Source: Bacteroidia bacterium (GTDB taxonomy: Bacteria; Bacteroidota; Bacteroidia; Flavobacteriales; NORP286). Taken from it: a stretch of DNA of 6,038 bases. The stretch covers positions 1 through 6,038 of the forward strand of contig JAESTI010000311.1 in assembly GCA_016763665.1 (NCBI GenBank), in the 5' to 3' direction. The notes below the pieces were generated by a model. The model did no database searches. It worked only from the letters and a program-made list of their open reading frames with translations, and was not told the origin of the DNA. The number at the start of each line of letters is the position of its first letter. Position 1 is the first letter of the stretch. The position numbers and the translations under genes are program-made. Below, one piece after another: positions 1 through 5,531 of this stretch.

Positions 1-147
1 GACCATTGCATCTATAGCCCCATCAGATGCTCCACTACAACTTTCATTAGTAGTTGCTAAAGAAACACTTAATGTTTGACCATAACTATTGAGACTTATT
101 ACCACCATTGATCCTATTACCATTAAATTTAGTATCATTTTTTTCAT
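1..147 (-). CDS. N-terminus of secreted SprB-repeat-like protein (partial)
   Basis: The ATG lies at 145-147 and the frame is open for 49 codons to the left edge, so only the N-terminus is visible. Residues 1-24 form a classic Sec signal peptide: MKK, a hydrophobic stretch (ILNLMVIGSMVVISL) and NSYGQ, with cleavage probably near the Gly-Gln. The mature part begins TLSVSLATTNESCSGASDG and continues AIDAMV, which fits the opening of a SprB repeat (usual pattern: TxxTCxGxxDGxIxVxVxGG). Such repeats occur in large surface adhesins of gliding Bacteroidota that are usually exported by the type IX secretion system; that part is family knowledge, not seen here. No Shine-Dalgarno sequence is visible, which is normal for this phylum. 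A promoter candidate lies about 45 bases upstream. The total length and the presence of a C-terminal T9SS signal cannot be judged. The reading of an exported protein is strong; the SprB assignment rests on about 20 residues. Confidence 0.72.
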   Translation of the reverse strand, partial: MKKMILNLMVIGSMVVISLNSYGQTLSVSLATTNESCSGASDGAIDAMV

Positions 148-191
148 AAGTGAAATAATTTTAGTTAAACTTTTTAATTACTATTTAAATA

Positions 192-222
192 CAAAGATAA
201 TTTCAGTAACTCTTCTGCTCAA
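192..222 (-). promoter_or_regulatory. Bacteroidota-type promoter for the SprB-like gene
   Basis: On the minus strand, TATCTTTG (192-199) matches the -7 consensus TAnnTTTG exactly. A TTG (220-222) lies 20 bases upstream of it, within the 17-23 spacing expected for the -33 element. The predicted transcript would start near 186 and have a leader of about 40 bases before the ATG at 147. This is consensus matching only. Confidence 0.5.
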
Positions 223-292
223 CTACAATTATTTACATTTGTCTGTTTTTAATTCTTTAAAAGATAAGTCATAATCATCATATTATCTATTA

Positions 293-320
293 CCATATAT
301 AAAATTGATATTTTATATGG
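293..320. promoter_or_regulatory. Inverted repeat overlapping the -33 element (possible operator)
   Basis: The left arm CCATATATAAAA (293-304) and right arm TTTTATATGG (311-320) are complementary apart from one extra AT pair in the left arm. The six bases between them begin with the TTG (305-307) that serves as the -33 element of the rightward promoter. A dyad in this place could bind a regulator or simply be AT-rich sequence. No matching transcription factor can be named. Confidence 0.3.
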
Positions 321-338
321 GATTATACAGTATATTTG
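305..338 (+). promoter_or_regulatory. Bacteroidota-type promoter for the 470-residue gene
   Basis: TATATTTG (331-338) is an exact match to the -7 consensus TAnnTTTG. TTG (305-307) lies 23 bases upstream, at the upper limit of the usual spacing. Transcription would start near 344, leaving a leader of roughly 40 bases to the ATG at 387. It faces away from the promoter at 192-222, so the two genes are divergently transcribed. Confidence 0.5.
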
Positions 339-371
339 TCGGAAAAATAACGCTCTAATTACTTAATAAAT

Positions 372-377
372 AGAGGA
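372..377 (+). promoter_or_regulatory. Shine-Dalgarno-like site
   Basis: AGAGGA ends 9 bases before the ATG at 387. It stands out because the other gene starts in this window show no clear purine-rich site, and it supports 387 as the true start. Confidence 0.5.
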
Positions 378-386
378 AATCGCATT

Positions 387-1799
387 ATGAATGACACAAA
401 ACTCATAAGTCTATTACAATCATTTAATAGTAGTGAGATCAAATGGTGTAGAATATTTCTTGATTCACCTTATTTTAATAAAAACAAAAAGAATATTGAG
501 CTATTTGAATACCTGGTAACTACTATTTCTAAGAAAAGAAATAATCTTCCGGTTAGAGAAGAGATATTTAAACACTTATTTCCTGAAGCGAAATACAATG
601 ACCTAAAACTACGCCACTTAATGTCTGATCTATTGAAATTATTAGAAAGCTTTTTGGTATTTGATTCATTGAAAGAAGATATCAACAAACAAAATCTAGT
701 TCTTTTAAGAATTTTAAGAGAAAGGCAATTAAATAAACATTATCAATACTCAATGAGGAACACTAAAAAGGTACTTGATCATACACCCCAAGATGATATG
801 TTTTATTATAACAAATATCTATTACAGTTTGATCAAAATCAATATTATGCTCAGCAGCAACTGCGATCTAACTTAGTTAATTTAAGTACGGTTAATAATA
901 ACCTGGAAATATTTTATCAAATAAATAAACTGAAAGTTACTAACCAATTTCTCAATTATCAGAATGTTATAGAGGTCAAGTCAGATTCGAAATTAAATGA
1001 CGATTTAGATAGCCTTAAGTCGGAAAAATATGAAGACATTCCGATCGTGCAGATTCATTATCTCATTTTTCTTTCTTTAATGGAGAGTGAAAATGAAGAA
1101 CACTTTTATAAAATAATAGATCTATTAGATGTTCATGCACATAAATTCAATATAGACGAGGCGAGAGAAATGTATACTATTGCCCAAAATTATTGCATCA
1201 AAAAAATTAACAAGGGTGAAACAAAATTTTTAAAGGAAAGCTTATCTCTATATAAAACTGTTTTAGATAAGGGATTTATATTAGAAAAAGATTATTTATC
1301 CCCTTGGCACTATAAAAATATTGTAGTGATAGGCCTAAGGTTAAATGAATTTGATTGGGTTGAGATGTTTATTAATAAATATAAAGAGAAAATTTCCCCA
1401 TCATACCGTGAAAATGCCTATACCTATAATATCGCAAAATTTCATTTTTATAAAAAAGAATATAAGATAGTGTTAGGTCTTCTACAAAAAGTTGAATTTG
1501 AGGATATATTCTATAATTTGGATTCCAAGACGATGCTATTAAAAATTTATTTTGAGTTAGGTGAGATCAATGCCTTACATTACTTAATAGAAAGTTTTGA
1601 ATTATTTATTAGGCGAAATAAACTCATCGGAAAATACCATAAGACTACCTATCTTAATTTAATAGGGTTTATCAAAAAGTTAACTAATATTCCTGATGGT
1701 GAAAAGGATAAATTTATTAAAATAAAAGAACAGATCTTAAAAACTAAACAGGTAGCCGATATTACATGGTTAATTGAAAAAGTGGAGAGTAAACTATGA
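387..1799 (+). CDS. Conserved hypothetical helical protein, 470 aa
   Basis: A complete gene from ATG to TGA, supported by an upstream promoter and a Shine-Dalgarno-like site. There is no signal peptide or membrane segment, so the product is probably cytosolic. The sequence is rich in Lys, Leu, Ile, Asn and Tyr and looks almost wholly alpha-helical. The N-terminal 100 residues are the most distinctive: a short helix (residues 3-12), FLDSPYFN (24-31), FEYL (40-43), LFPEAKY (64-70), then an amphipathic helix LRHLMSDLLKLLESFL (75-90). The rest (about 110-470) looks like repeated helical hairpins, as in TPR-like scaffolds, but I see no clean TPR consensus. The FLxSPYFN plus LRxLMSxLLxLLExFL pattern resembles a family of uncharacterised Bacteroidota proteins, as far as I can recall. 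It is a single-gene unit, convergent with pyruvate kinase, so context suggests no pathway. A scaffold or protein-interaction role is a guess; no catalytic motif is visible. Confidence 0.88.
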   Translation: MNDTKLISLLQSFNSSEIKWCRIFLDSPYFNKNKKNIELFEYLVTTISKKRNNLPVREEIFKHLFPEAKYNDLKLRHLMSDLLKLLESFLVFDSLKEDINKQNLVLLRILRERQLNKHYQYSMRNTKKVLDHTPQDDMFYYNKYLLQFDQNQYYAQQQLRSNLVNLSTVNNNLEIFYQINKLKVTNQFLNYQNVIEVKSDSKLNDDLDSLKSEKYEDIPIVQIHYLIFLSLMESENEEHFYKIIDLLDVHAHKFNIDEAREMYTIAQNYCIKKINKGETKFLKESLSLYKTVLDKGFILEKDYLSPWHYKNIVVIGLRLNEFDWVEMFINKYKEKISPSYRENAYTYNIAKFHFYKKEYKIVLGLLQKVEFEDIFYNLDSKTMLLKIYFELGEINALHYLIESFELFIRRNKLIGKYHKTTYLNLIGFIKKLTNIPDGEKDKFIKIKEQILKTKQVADITWLIEKVESKL

Positions 1800-1819
1800 T
1801 TGAGAATGATAGAAAATTG

Positions 1820-1905
1820 CGTCATTGCGATCCGCCAGCTAGCGGAGAAGCAATCTCCCGCATTGTATAGAAAAGTCGGAGATCACTTCGTTCCTCGTGA
1901 TGACG
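1820..1905. repeat. REP-like palindromic repeat between convergent genes
   Basis: The element starts with CGTCATTGCGA (1820-1830) and ends with TCGTGATGACG (1895-1905); these arms are complementary at 9 of 11 positions. Inside them, GAAGCAATCTCC (1847-1858) pairs with GGAGATCACTTC (1878-1889) at 10 of 12, leaving a 19-base loop. The left arm also carries its own small palindrome (1831-1846, TCCGC facing GCGGA), where the right arm has only GTTCC. The whole folds into one long hairpin with a side hairpin. The CGTCATTGCGA...GAAGCAATCTC wording is a dispersed extragenic repeat I recognise from many bacterial genomes, Bacteroidota included. It lies between two converging genes and may help end transcription from both sides; a T-run (1916-1922) follows it on the plus strand. 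Confidence 0.75.
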
Positions 1906-1936
1906 ATAGTTAAAGTTTTTTTCAAGAAATCTATAG

Positions 1937-1957
1937 TTCAGAGGACAAAATCCTGAA
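1937..1957 (-). terminator. Small hairpin just after pyruvate kinase (possible terminator)
   Basis: Right after the pyruvate kinase stop, TTCA and GGA (1937-1940, 1943-1945) can pair with TCC and TGAA (1951-1957) around a CAAAA loop, with a two-base bulge. The stem is only seven pairs and has no strong U-run after it on the minus strand, so it is at best a weak terminator. The REP-like palindrome further on may do more. Confidence 0.25.
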
Positions 1958-1959
1958 AC

Positions 1960-3405
1960 TTATTCCACCTCAGTCACTTTTACCATGTTTGTACGTCCTT
2001 TTTCATGGATGGGCATGCTTGCAGTATTTATAACCCTATCACCAACGCATACTACCCCCTTATTCTTGAGTATTTCCTGAACTTCTTTCATTGTATTATC
2101 AGTGCTTTGAAACTTATCGTAATAATAAGTTCTAACACCCCAAACCAAACTCAACGTATTTAGTAGGTCTTTATTGGCGGTAAATATAAATATCGGGGCT
2201 TGTGGCCGATAACTAGAAACCTTGTATGCAGTATACCCCGAAATTGTCATTCCAATTATTGCACTTGCTTCAACTTTTACTGACAGGCTACATGCATTGT
2301 AACAAATAGCATCTGAAACAAATGTATCTGAATTAGGTAAAGGTAAATGGTTCCATTTGTTGTTTCCCTGATAATCCATATAATTGGTTTCGTCCTTCTC
2401 AACACTTTCCAAGATCTTTCCAATAGTTTCAATCACTTTAACAGGATGTTTACCGATAGATGTTTCTCCACTAAGCATGAGGGCATCAGCACCTTCGCTC
2501 ACGACAGTTGCAACATCAGTTACTTCAGCCCGAGTCGGGTTTGCATACTCGATCATATTCTCCATGATCTGTGTAGCCACAATAACGGGTTTTGATGAAA
2601 GGATACAAATCGTTGCAATGTGTTTTTGAATCAATGGCAATTGATCTATAGGTAATTCTACTCCTAAATCACCACGTGCTATCATTATGGCATCAGAAAC
2701 AGCAATAATATCGTGCAGGTTATCTACTGCAGCGGGCTTTTCAATTTTAGCAATTACCTTGGCAGTGCAATTATTTTCTTCTAGTATTTCTCTTAATTCC
2801 TCAATATCTGAAGCTTTCCTTACAAATGACAATGCGATCCAATTAAAATTATTCTCCATAGCAAACTTAAGATCCTCGTGATCCTTTTTAGTCATGCTAG
2901 GAAGCGAAACTTTTGTATTTGGGAGGTTAACTCCCTTACGGGATGACAATATGCCTCCATAGATGATCTTTAATTTAACCTCATCATCACCAAGTGTTTC
3001 AAGTACTTCCATTTCCAACTTTCCATCATCCAATAGAATCCTTTCACCATGTTTTATATCTTTTACAAAATCTTTGTAATTGATAAATACTTTAGATGAA
3101 GTACCAACACATTCTTTTATGGTCATGATAATATCAGCACCAGTTTCCAGCTCAACACCATCCTCTACCTCTCCTACTCTTATTTTAGGGCCTTGAAGAT
3201 CAGCCAAAATACTTACGTTCGATTCAAGCTCTTCATTGATCTCTTTGATATATCCTAGCAGTGTTACATATTCATCATAATCACCATGTGAAAAATTAAA
3301 CCGGAAGACATTTACTCCTGTTTCCACCATCGCCTTTAACACTTCCTTCGTATTGGAAGCAGGTCCTACAGTTGCTATTATCTTGGTATGGTTAAATCTT
3401 TTCAC
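1960..3405 (-). CDS. pyk: Pyruvate kinase
   Basis: The product transfers phosphate from phosphoenolpyruvate to ADP, giving pyruvate and ATP, in the last step of glycolysis in the cytosol. I chose the GTG at 3403-3405 (481 residues, MKRFNHTKIIATVGPAS), because pyruvate kinases normally begin a few residues before TKIIATxGPAS; a TTG at 3421-3423 would add six unconserved residues. Numbered from that GTG: RFNFSHGD (35-42) with the Asn and Ser of the metal/nucleotide site; ADLQGPKIRVGEV (68-80); the B domain (about 82-166); IAKIEKP (218-224) with the catalytic Lys; IARGDLGVE (242-250) with the Mg-binding acidic residue; NPTRAEVTDVATVV (289-302); LSGETSIGKHP (311-321); and the C-terminal regulatory domain (about 359-481). 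All core motifs are intact and the length is normal. The LQGPKIRV segment carries Leu, Gln, Lys and Val at the positions that mark K+-independent enzymes. Transcribed alone, convergent with the 470-residue gene. Confidence 0.96.
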   Translation of the reverse strand: MKRFNHTKIIATVGPASNTKEVLKAMVETGVNVFRFNFSHGDYDEYVTLLGYIKEINEELESNVSILADLQGPKIRVGEVEDGVELETGADIIMTIKECVGTSSKVFINYKDFVKDIKHGERILLDDGKLEMEVLETLGDDEVKLKIIYGGILSSRKGVNLPNTKVSLPSMTKKDHEDLKFAMENNFNWIALSFVRKASDIEELREILEENNCTAKVIAKIEKPAAVDNLHDIIAVSDAIMIARGDLGVELPIDQLPLIQKHIATICILSSKPVIVATQIMENMIEYANPTRAEVTDVATVVSEGADALMLSGETSIGKHPVKVIETIGKILESVEKDETNYMDYQGNNKWNHLPLPNSDTFVSDAICYNACSLSVKVEASAIIGMTISGYTAYKVSSYRPQAPIFIFTANKDLLNTLSLVWGVRTYYYDKFQSTDNTMKEVQEILKNKGVVCVGDRVINTASMPIHEKGRTNMVKVTEVE

Positions 3406-3474
3406 TATTATATTAGGTATCAATCGGTAAATATAAACACTTTTGGTACTGCTTGAGGATTTATCAAAAATTTA

Positions 3475-3503
3475 TAAATCTAATGTTCTAACCCGTTGAC
3501 CAA
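3475..3503 (-). promoter_or_regulatory. Weak promoter candidate for pyruvate kinase
   Basis: On the minus strand TAGATTTA (3475-3482) differs from TAnnTTTG only in the last base, and TTG (3501-3503) lies 18 bases upstream. A second near-match, TATATTTA, lies closer to the gene but lacks a spaced TTG. The TTG used here is the inner end of the left inverted repeat of the 3489-3611 element. Low certainty. Confidence 0.25.
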
Positions 3504-3611
3504 TTGAAAATACATCTAACTGATTGTCAGACTGGGATTATCGAAGTCTTCTTCGATAGGCTCAATATGCCAAAACTTATGTACAGAAGAGAATAGTTGG
3601 TCACAGGGTTA
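3489..3611. repeat. 123-base element bounded by 15-base inverted repeats (MITE-like or RNA foldback)
   Basis: TAACCCGTTGACCAA (3489-3503) and TTGGTCACAGGGTTA (3597-3611) are inverted repeats matching at 13 of 15 positions. Near the centre TATCGAAG (3539-3546) and CTTCGATA (3551-3558) form a perfect eight-pair stem with a four-base loop, and TACAT (3511-3515) faces ATGTA (3579-3583) between them. The whole segment is therefore one long imperfect palindrome. The flanking hexamers are ATGTTC on the left (3483-3488) and ATGTCC on the right (3612-3617), which differ at one base and could be a decayed target duplication. It has no coding capacity. It may be a tiny non-autonomous mobile element or a structured RNA; the sequence alone does not decide. 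Confidence 0.45.
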
Positions 3612-3682
3612 ATGTCCTGAAGGACGGGAGTACCGAGAATGTTTTAACTAAAGCCTTCGGAATTCATGAAGGAGTGCTGACC
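3599..3682. other. Possible branched fold: nested short inverted repeats
   Basis: GGTCA (3599-3603) is complementary to TGACC (3678-3682) and encloses three further pairings: GTTAA (3608-3612) with TTAAC (3644-3648), GTCC with GGAC around TGAA (3614-3625), and CCTTC (3654-3658) with GAAGG (3668-3672). Together these permit a branched fold. The stems are only 4-5 pairs and the left part overlaps the right inverted repeat of the preceding element, so this could be chance or an alternative pairing of it. No known riboswitch or small RNA is recognised. Confidence 0.25.
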
Positions 3683-3686
3683 TTAA

Positions 3687-3723
3687 AGTAATCTAGGCTC
3701 AATTGACAATTTGTGAGATTACT
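3687..3723. repeat. Inverted repeat AGTAATCT/AGATTACT
   Basis: AGTAATCT (3687-3694) and AGATTACT (3716-3723) are perfect complements separated by 21 bases; outside them CCTTAA and TTTAGG (3681-3686, 3726-3731) can extend the pairing with a bulge. The two similar strings TAGGCTCAATTGA (3694-3706) and TAGGAGCTCAACTGA (3730-3744) also form an imperfect direct repeat here. The role is unknown. Confidence 0.35.
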
Positions 3724-3762
3724 GATCTTTAGGAGCTCAACTGAATACAGAATATTAAGACA

Positions 3763-3779
3763 AATGTTCAATGTTCAAT
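3763..3779. repeat. Heptanucleotide tandem repeat AATGTTC
   Basis: Two perfect copies of AATGTTC (3763-3769, 3770-3776) are followed by a partial third (AAT). The block is short, but a second heptamer repeat block lies about 45 bases on in the same intergenic region. Confidence 0.45.
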
Positions 3780-3822
3780 AAAATAAAATTGATATAAATC
3801 ATTATTATAAGTGACTCAAAAA

Positions 3823-3850
3823 TGAGAATTGAGAATTGAATATTGAGAAT
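3823..3850. repeat. Heptanucleotide tandem repeat TGAGAAT, four units
   Basis: Four consecutive seven-base units: TGAGAAT (3823-3829), TGAGAAT (3830-3836), TGAATAT (3837-3843) and TGAGAAT (3844-3850). Three are identical and one differs at two bases. The block lies directly 3' of the porin stop codon on the minus strand, so it would fall in the tail of that operon's mRNA. Confidence 0.6.
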
Positions 3851-3870
3851 TTATTTTTATCTAAAAATAA
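3851..3870 (-). terminator. AT-only palindrome across the porin stop codon
   Basis: TTATTTTTA (3851-3859) and TAAAAATAA (3862-3870) are perfect inverted repeats separated by two bases, and they span the TAG stop at 3861-3863. With no G-C pairs the hairpin would be weak. It may contribute to transcription ending after the porin, but no better terminator is visible downstream. Confidence 0.2.
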
Positions 3871-5084
3871 GAAGCTACACCAAATTGAAAACCTGCCATT
3901 AATCCAGGTGGATTGCCTAAAGTATCAATCATCCATTGGTACCGGTAGTTAGCTTTAATGACAGTATTGGCTGATGGCCTGAAACTTAGTCCTCCTGCTA
4001 TTGCAGTAACCTCATCCCCGATATCAGCACCATTGAATTTGAAAGTTCCTACATTGTAATCTATTTTTTCTCCTCTTAAATTTACATTGATAACAGCATT
4101 TTCAAACATCAGCATTTTTCTCTTTAATACAGGATACATAACTTCAATGAATCCTCCTCTTTGTTGAGTCCCATAAATTTCATTGATGTCCTCAGGTACA
4201 TCTATCATAGCCAAAACATATTCACCATAAATAGTGGCTTTTTTAATTTTTGCAGTTAAGTCAAGCGCATATATATGAAGGTTCCTTTTTTCTTCGACTT
4301 CGTCACCTTCTATGCGGAACCTGTTGTAAACACCCCCATAATAGGAAACTCCCAGTTCGCCATACTTTCTGTTTGCCAATGCAATTTTTCCATTAAACAT
4401 AGGTGTACCGTTATTGTCTTCTCCAAACATTTCTTCACTTTTACCTGCCTGTAAAAACGTTTTGCCTTCTCCATTTAAAATAATATTTTCATTTAATCCG
4501 TTTACCAGATAAGCATCATAAGAAATTACATTTTCATTCTTAAAAAATTTGCCATGTATCCCAAAACCCACCTCAGAGAGTGTTGAAGGAATTATCTGGG
4601 TTGAAGATAAGGGACGCTCAATAAATTCCCATTTGGGAGGGTCATGATTTACATTCACAAGGCCTATTGCAGCAAAGATAATACCCGCCCTGAAATTGAA
4701 TGCAGGATTAAATTCAAAATCCAACATGGCCGTTTCAAGTTTAATTTCCTCTGTTCCATGTTCAAATTCAATCTCTGCTAAAAATTTTATTCTTGAGCCA
4801 ATACTCGAATAAAAGAAAAGATCCAGACGTCTTAATTCCATAGAAAAGCCCTCTGTAACCCCATCTTCCATGAAATAATTGGTATTTCCTTCTATATAAC
4901 CTCCAACTGTCGTGGTTGTCTTGCCAATAGTAATGGACGGACGGTCATAGATCGCATCCTGATTTGTGAGAATAGCACTATCTCGCACGACAAGAGCGCT
5001 GTCTGTTTGTGCCGATACATTGTTATTGGCAATTAAGAACATACAGATTGACAAAAAACTGGTTAAAATTATCCTTTTCATCAT
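3861..5084 (-). CDS. OprO/P-like outer-membrane porin
   Basis: Complete, 407 residues, starting ATGATG at 5082-5084. A Sec signal peptide is clear: MMKR, hydrophobic residues about 5-19, then NNVSA-Q with cleavage after Ala25. A short linker (26-55) leads into a barrel: GGYIEGNTNYF (61-71), LRRLDLFFYSSIGSRIKFLAEIEFEH (84-109, alternating beta strands), ETAMLDFEFNPAFNFRAGIIFAAIGLVN (117-144), DPPKWEFIERPL (148-159), GFGIHGKFF (173-181), SYDAYLVNGLNE (188-199), then regular strands to the end. It finishes in ASYF, the terminal aromatic typical of proteins inserted by the BAM complex. The early LRRLDLFFY/FRAGxxF layout fits the phosphate-selective porin O/P family, which forms substrate channels in the outer membrane; which solute passes cannot be read from sequence. 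It is the last gene of the operon, 9 bases after the Rieske gene, with no visible promoter of its own. Confidence 0.82.
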   Translation of the reverse strand: MMKRIILTSFLSICMFLIANNNVSAQTDSALVVRDSAILTNQDAIYDRPSITIGKTTTTVGGYIEGNTNYFMEDGVTEGFSMELRRLDLFFYSSIGSRIKFLAEIEFEHGTEEIKLETAMLDFEFNPAFNFRAGIIFAAIGLVNVNHDPPKWEFIERPLSSTQIIPSTLSEVGFGIHGKFFKNENVISYDAYLVNGLNENIILNGEGKTFLQAGKSEEMFGEDNNGTPMFNGKIALANRKYGELGVSYYGGVYNRFRIEGDEVEEKRNLHIYALDLTAKIKKATIYGEYVLAMIDVPEDINEIYGTQQRGGFIEVMYPVLKRKMLMFENAVINVNLRGEKIDYNVGTFKFNGADIGDEVTAIAGGLSFRPSANTVIKANYRYQWMIDTLGNPPGLMAGFQFGVASYF

Positions 5085-5093
5085 GATTATTTT

Positions 5094-5531
5094 CTAATTT
5101 AAATGAATGTAAATATTTTCATTATCCAAAGTAACGAGATAACTTATTAGATTTCTTTCAGCAGGTGATTTCAGGACTTTGCCTGTATTGGAGAATTCGC
5201 TTCCATGACAGGGACAAGTCAGAAAAGTTCCTGTTGGTTTTAATTCACATTGCTTATGGGTACAATGCATTAACAAGGCATTGTATGAGGATTCACTCAA
5301 TTTATTCAAATAAACAGGGGCTGGCAATTCCTCATATCTGACTACTGCAAATGTACTGTCGCCAAATTCTCCTCTGCTCACTTTCAATTTTTTGTTATCA
5401 ACTGTCGCCTGCATATATTTTACGCTTGTGCACGAATTTAGAAAAGAAGCAACACTTAAACCACAGTATATTCCAGCACTTGACATACCTGTCTCCTTTA
5501 TAAATTTTCTGCGTGTTTTTAAATATGTCAC
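5094..5531 (-). CDS. Tat-exported Rieske [2Fe-2S] lipoprotein
   Basis: A 145-residue electron-transfer protein. Cluster ligands are in CTHKQC (90-95) and CPCHGSEF (106-113): Cys90, His92, Cys106 and His109. Cys95 and Cys108 are placed to form the disulfide, and Ser111 follows the last His-Gly, as in high-potential cytochrome bc1-type Rieske proteins rather than ring-hydroxylating ferredoxins. The N-terminus reads TRRKFIK (6-12), a twin-arginine export motif, then a hydrophobic stretch and FLNSC (30-34), a plausible lipobox with lipidated Cys34. The protein should thus be folded with its cluster in the cytoplasm, exported by Tat and anchored by lipid. The start is GTG at 5529-5531; the next Met (16) would lose the twin Arg. 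GTG overlaps the upstream TAG stop by one base (TAGTG), implying coupled translation. No cytochrome b is present, so it is not a complete bc1 complex; partnership with the adjacent heme protein is inferred. Confidence 0.9.
   Translation of the reverse strand: MTYLKTRRKFIKETGMSSAGIYCGLSVASFLNSCTSVKYMQATVDNKKLKVSRGEFGDSTFAVVRYEELPAPVYLNKLSESSYNALLMHCTHKQCELKPTGTFLTCPCHGSEFSNTGKVLKSPAERNLISYLVTLDNENIYIHLN

Noticed and set aside
89..274. Plus-strand open frame of 61 codons
   Set aside because: It runs antisense to the signal peptide of the left-edge gene and over that gene's promoter; composition is what AT-rich non-coding sequence gives.
470..688. Minus-strand open frame of 72 codons
   Set aside because: Lies wholly inside the 470-residue gene on the opposite strand, with no motif or start signal.
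2347..2881. Three plus-strand open frames within pyruvate kinase
   Set aside because: All are antisense shadows of a clearly conserved enzyme gene.
3406..3423. TTG start adding six residues to pyruvate kinase
   Set aside because: The residues IPNIIV-type extension is not part of the family's usual N-terminus; GTG at 3403-3405 gives the normal spacing to TKIIATVGPAS.
3608..3648. Integron attC-like site (GTTAA ... TTAAC)
   Set aside because: The core sites do not fit GTTRRRY and RYYYAAC, and there is no integron cassette context.
3763..3850. CRISPR array
   Set aside because: The repeats are seven bases long and directly adjacent, without spacers.
3424..3860. tRNA or other standard RNA gene in the long intergenic region
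   Set aside because: No acceptor stem, T-loop or known riboswitch core could be recognised.
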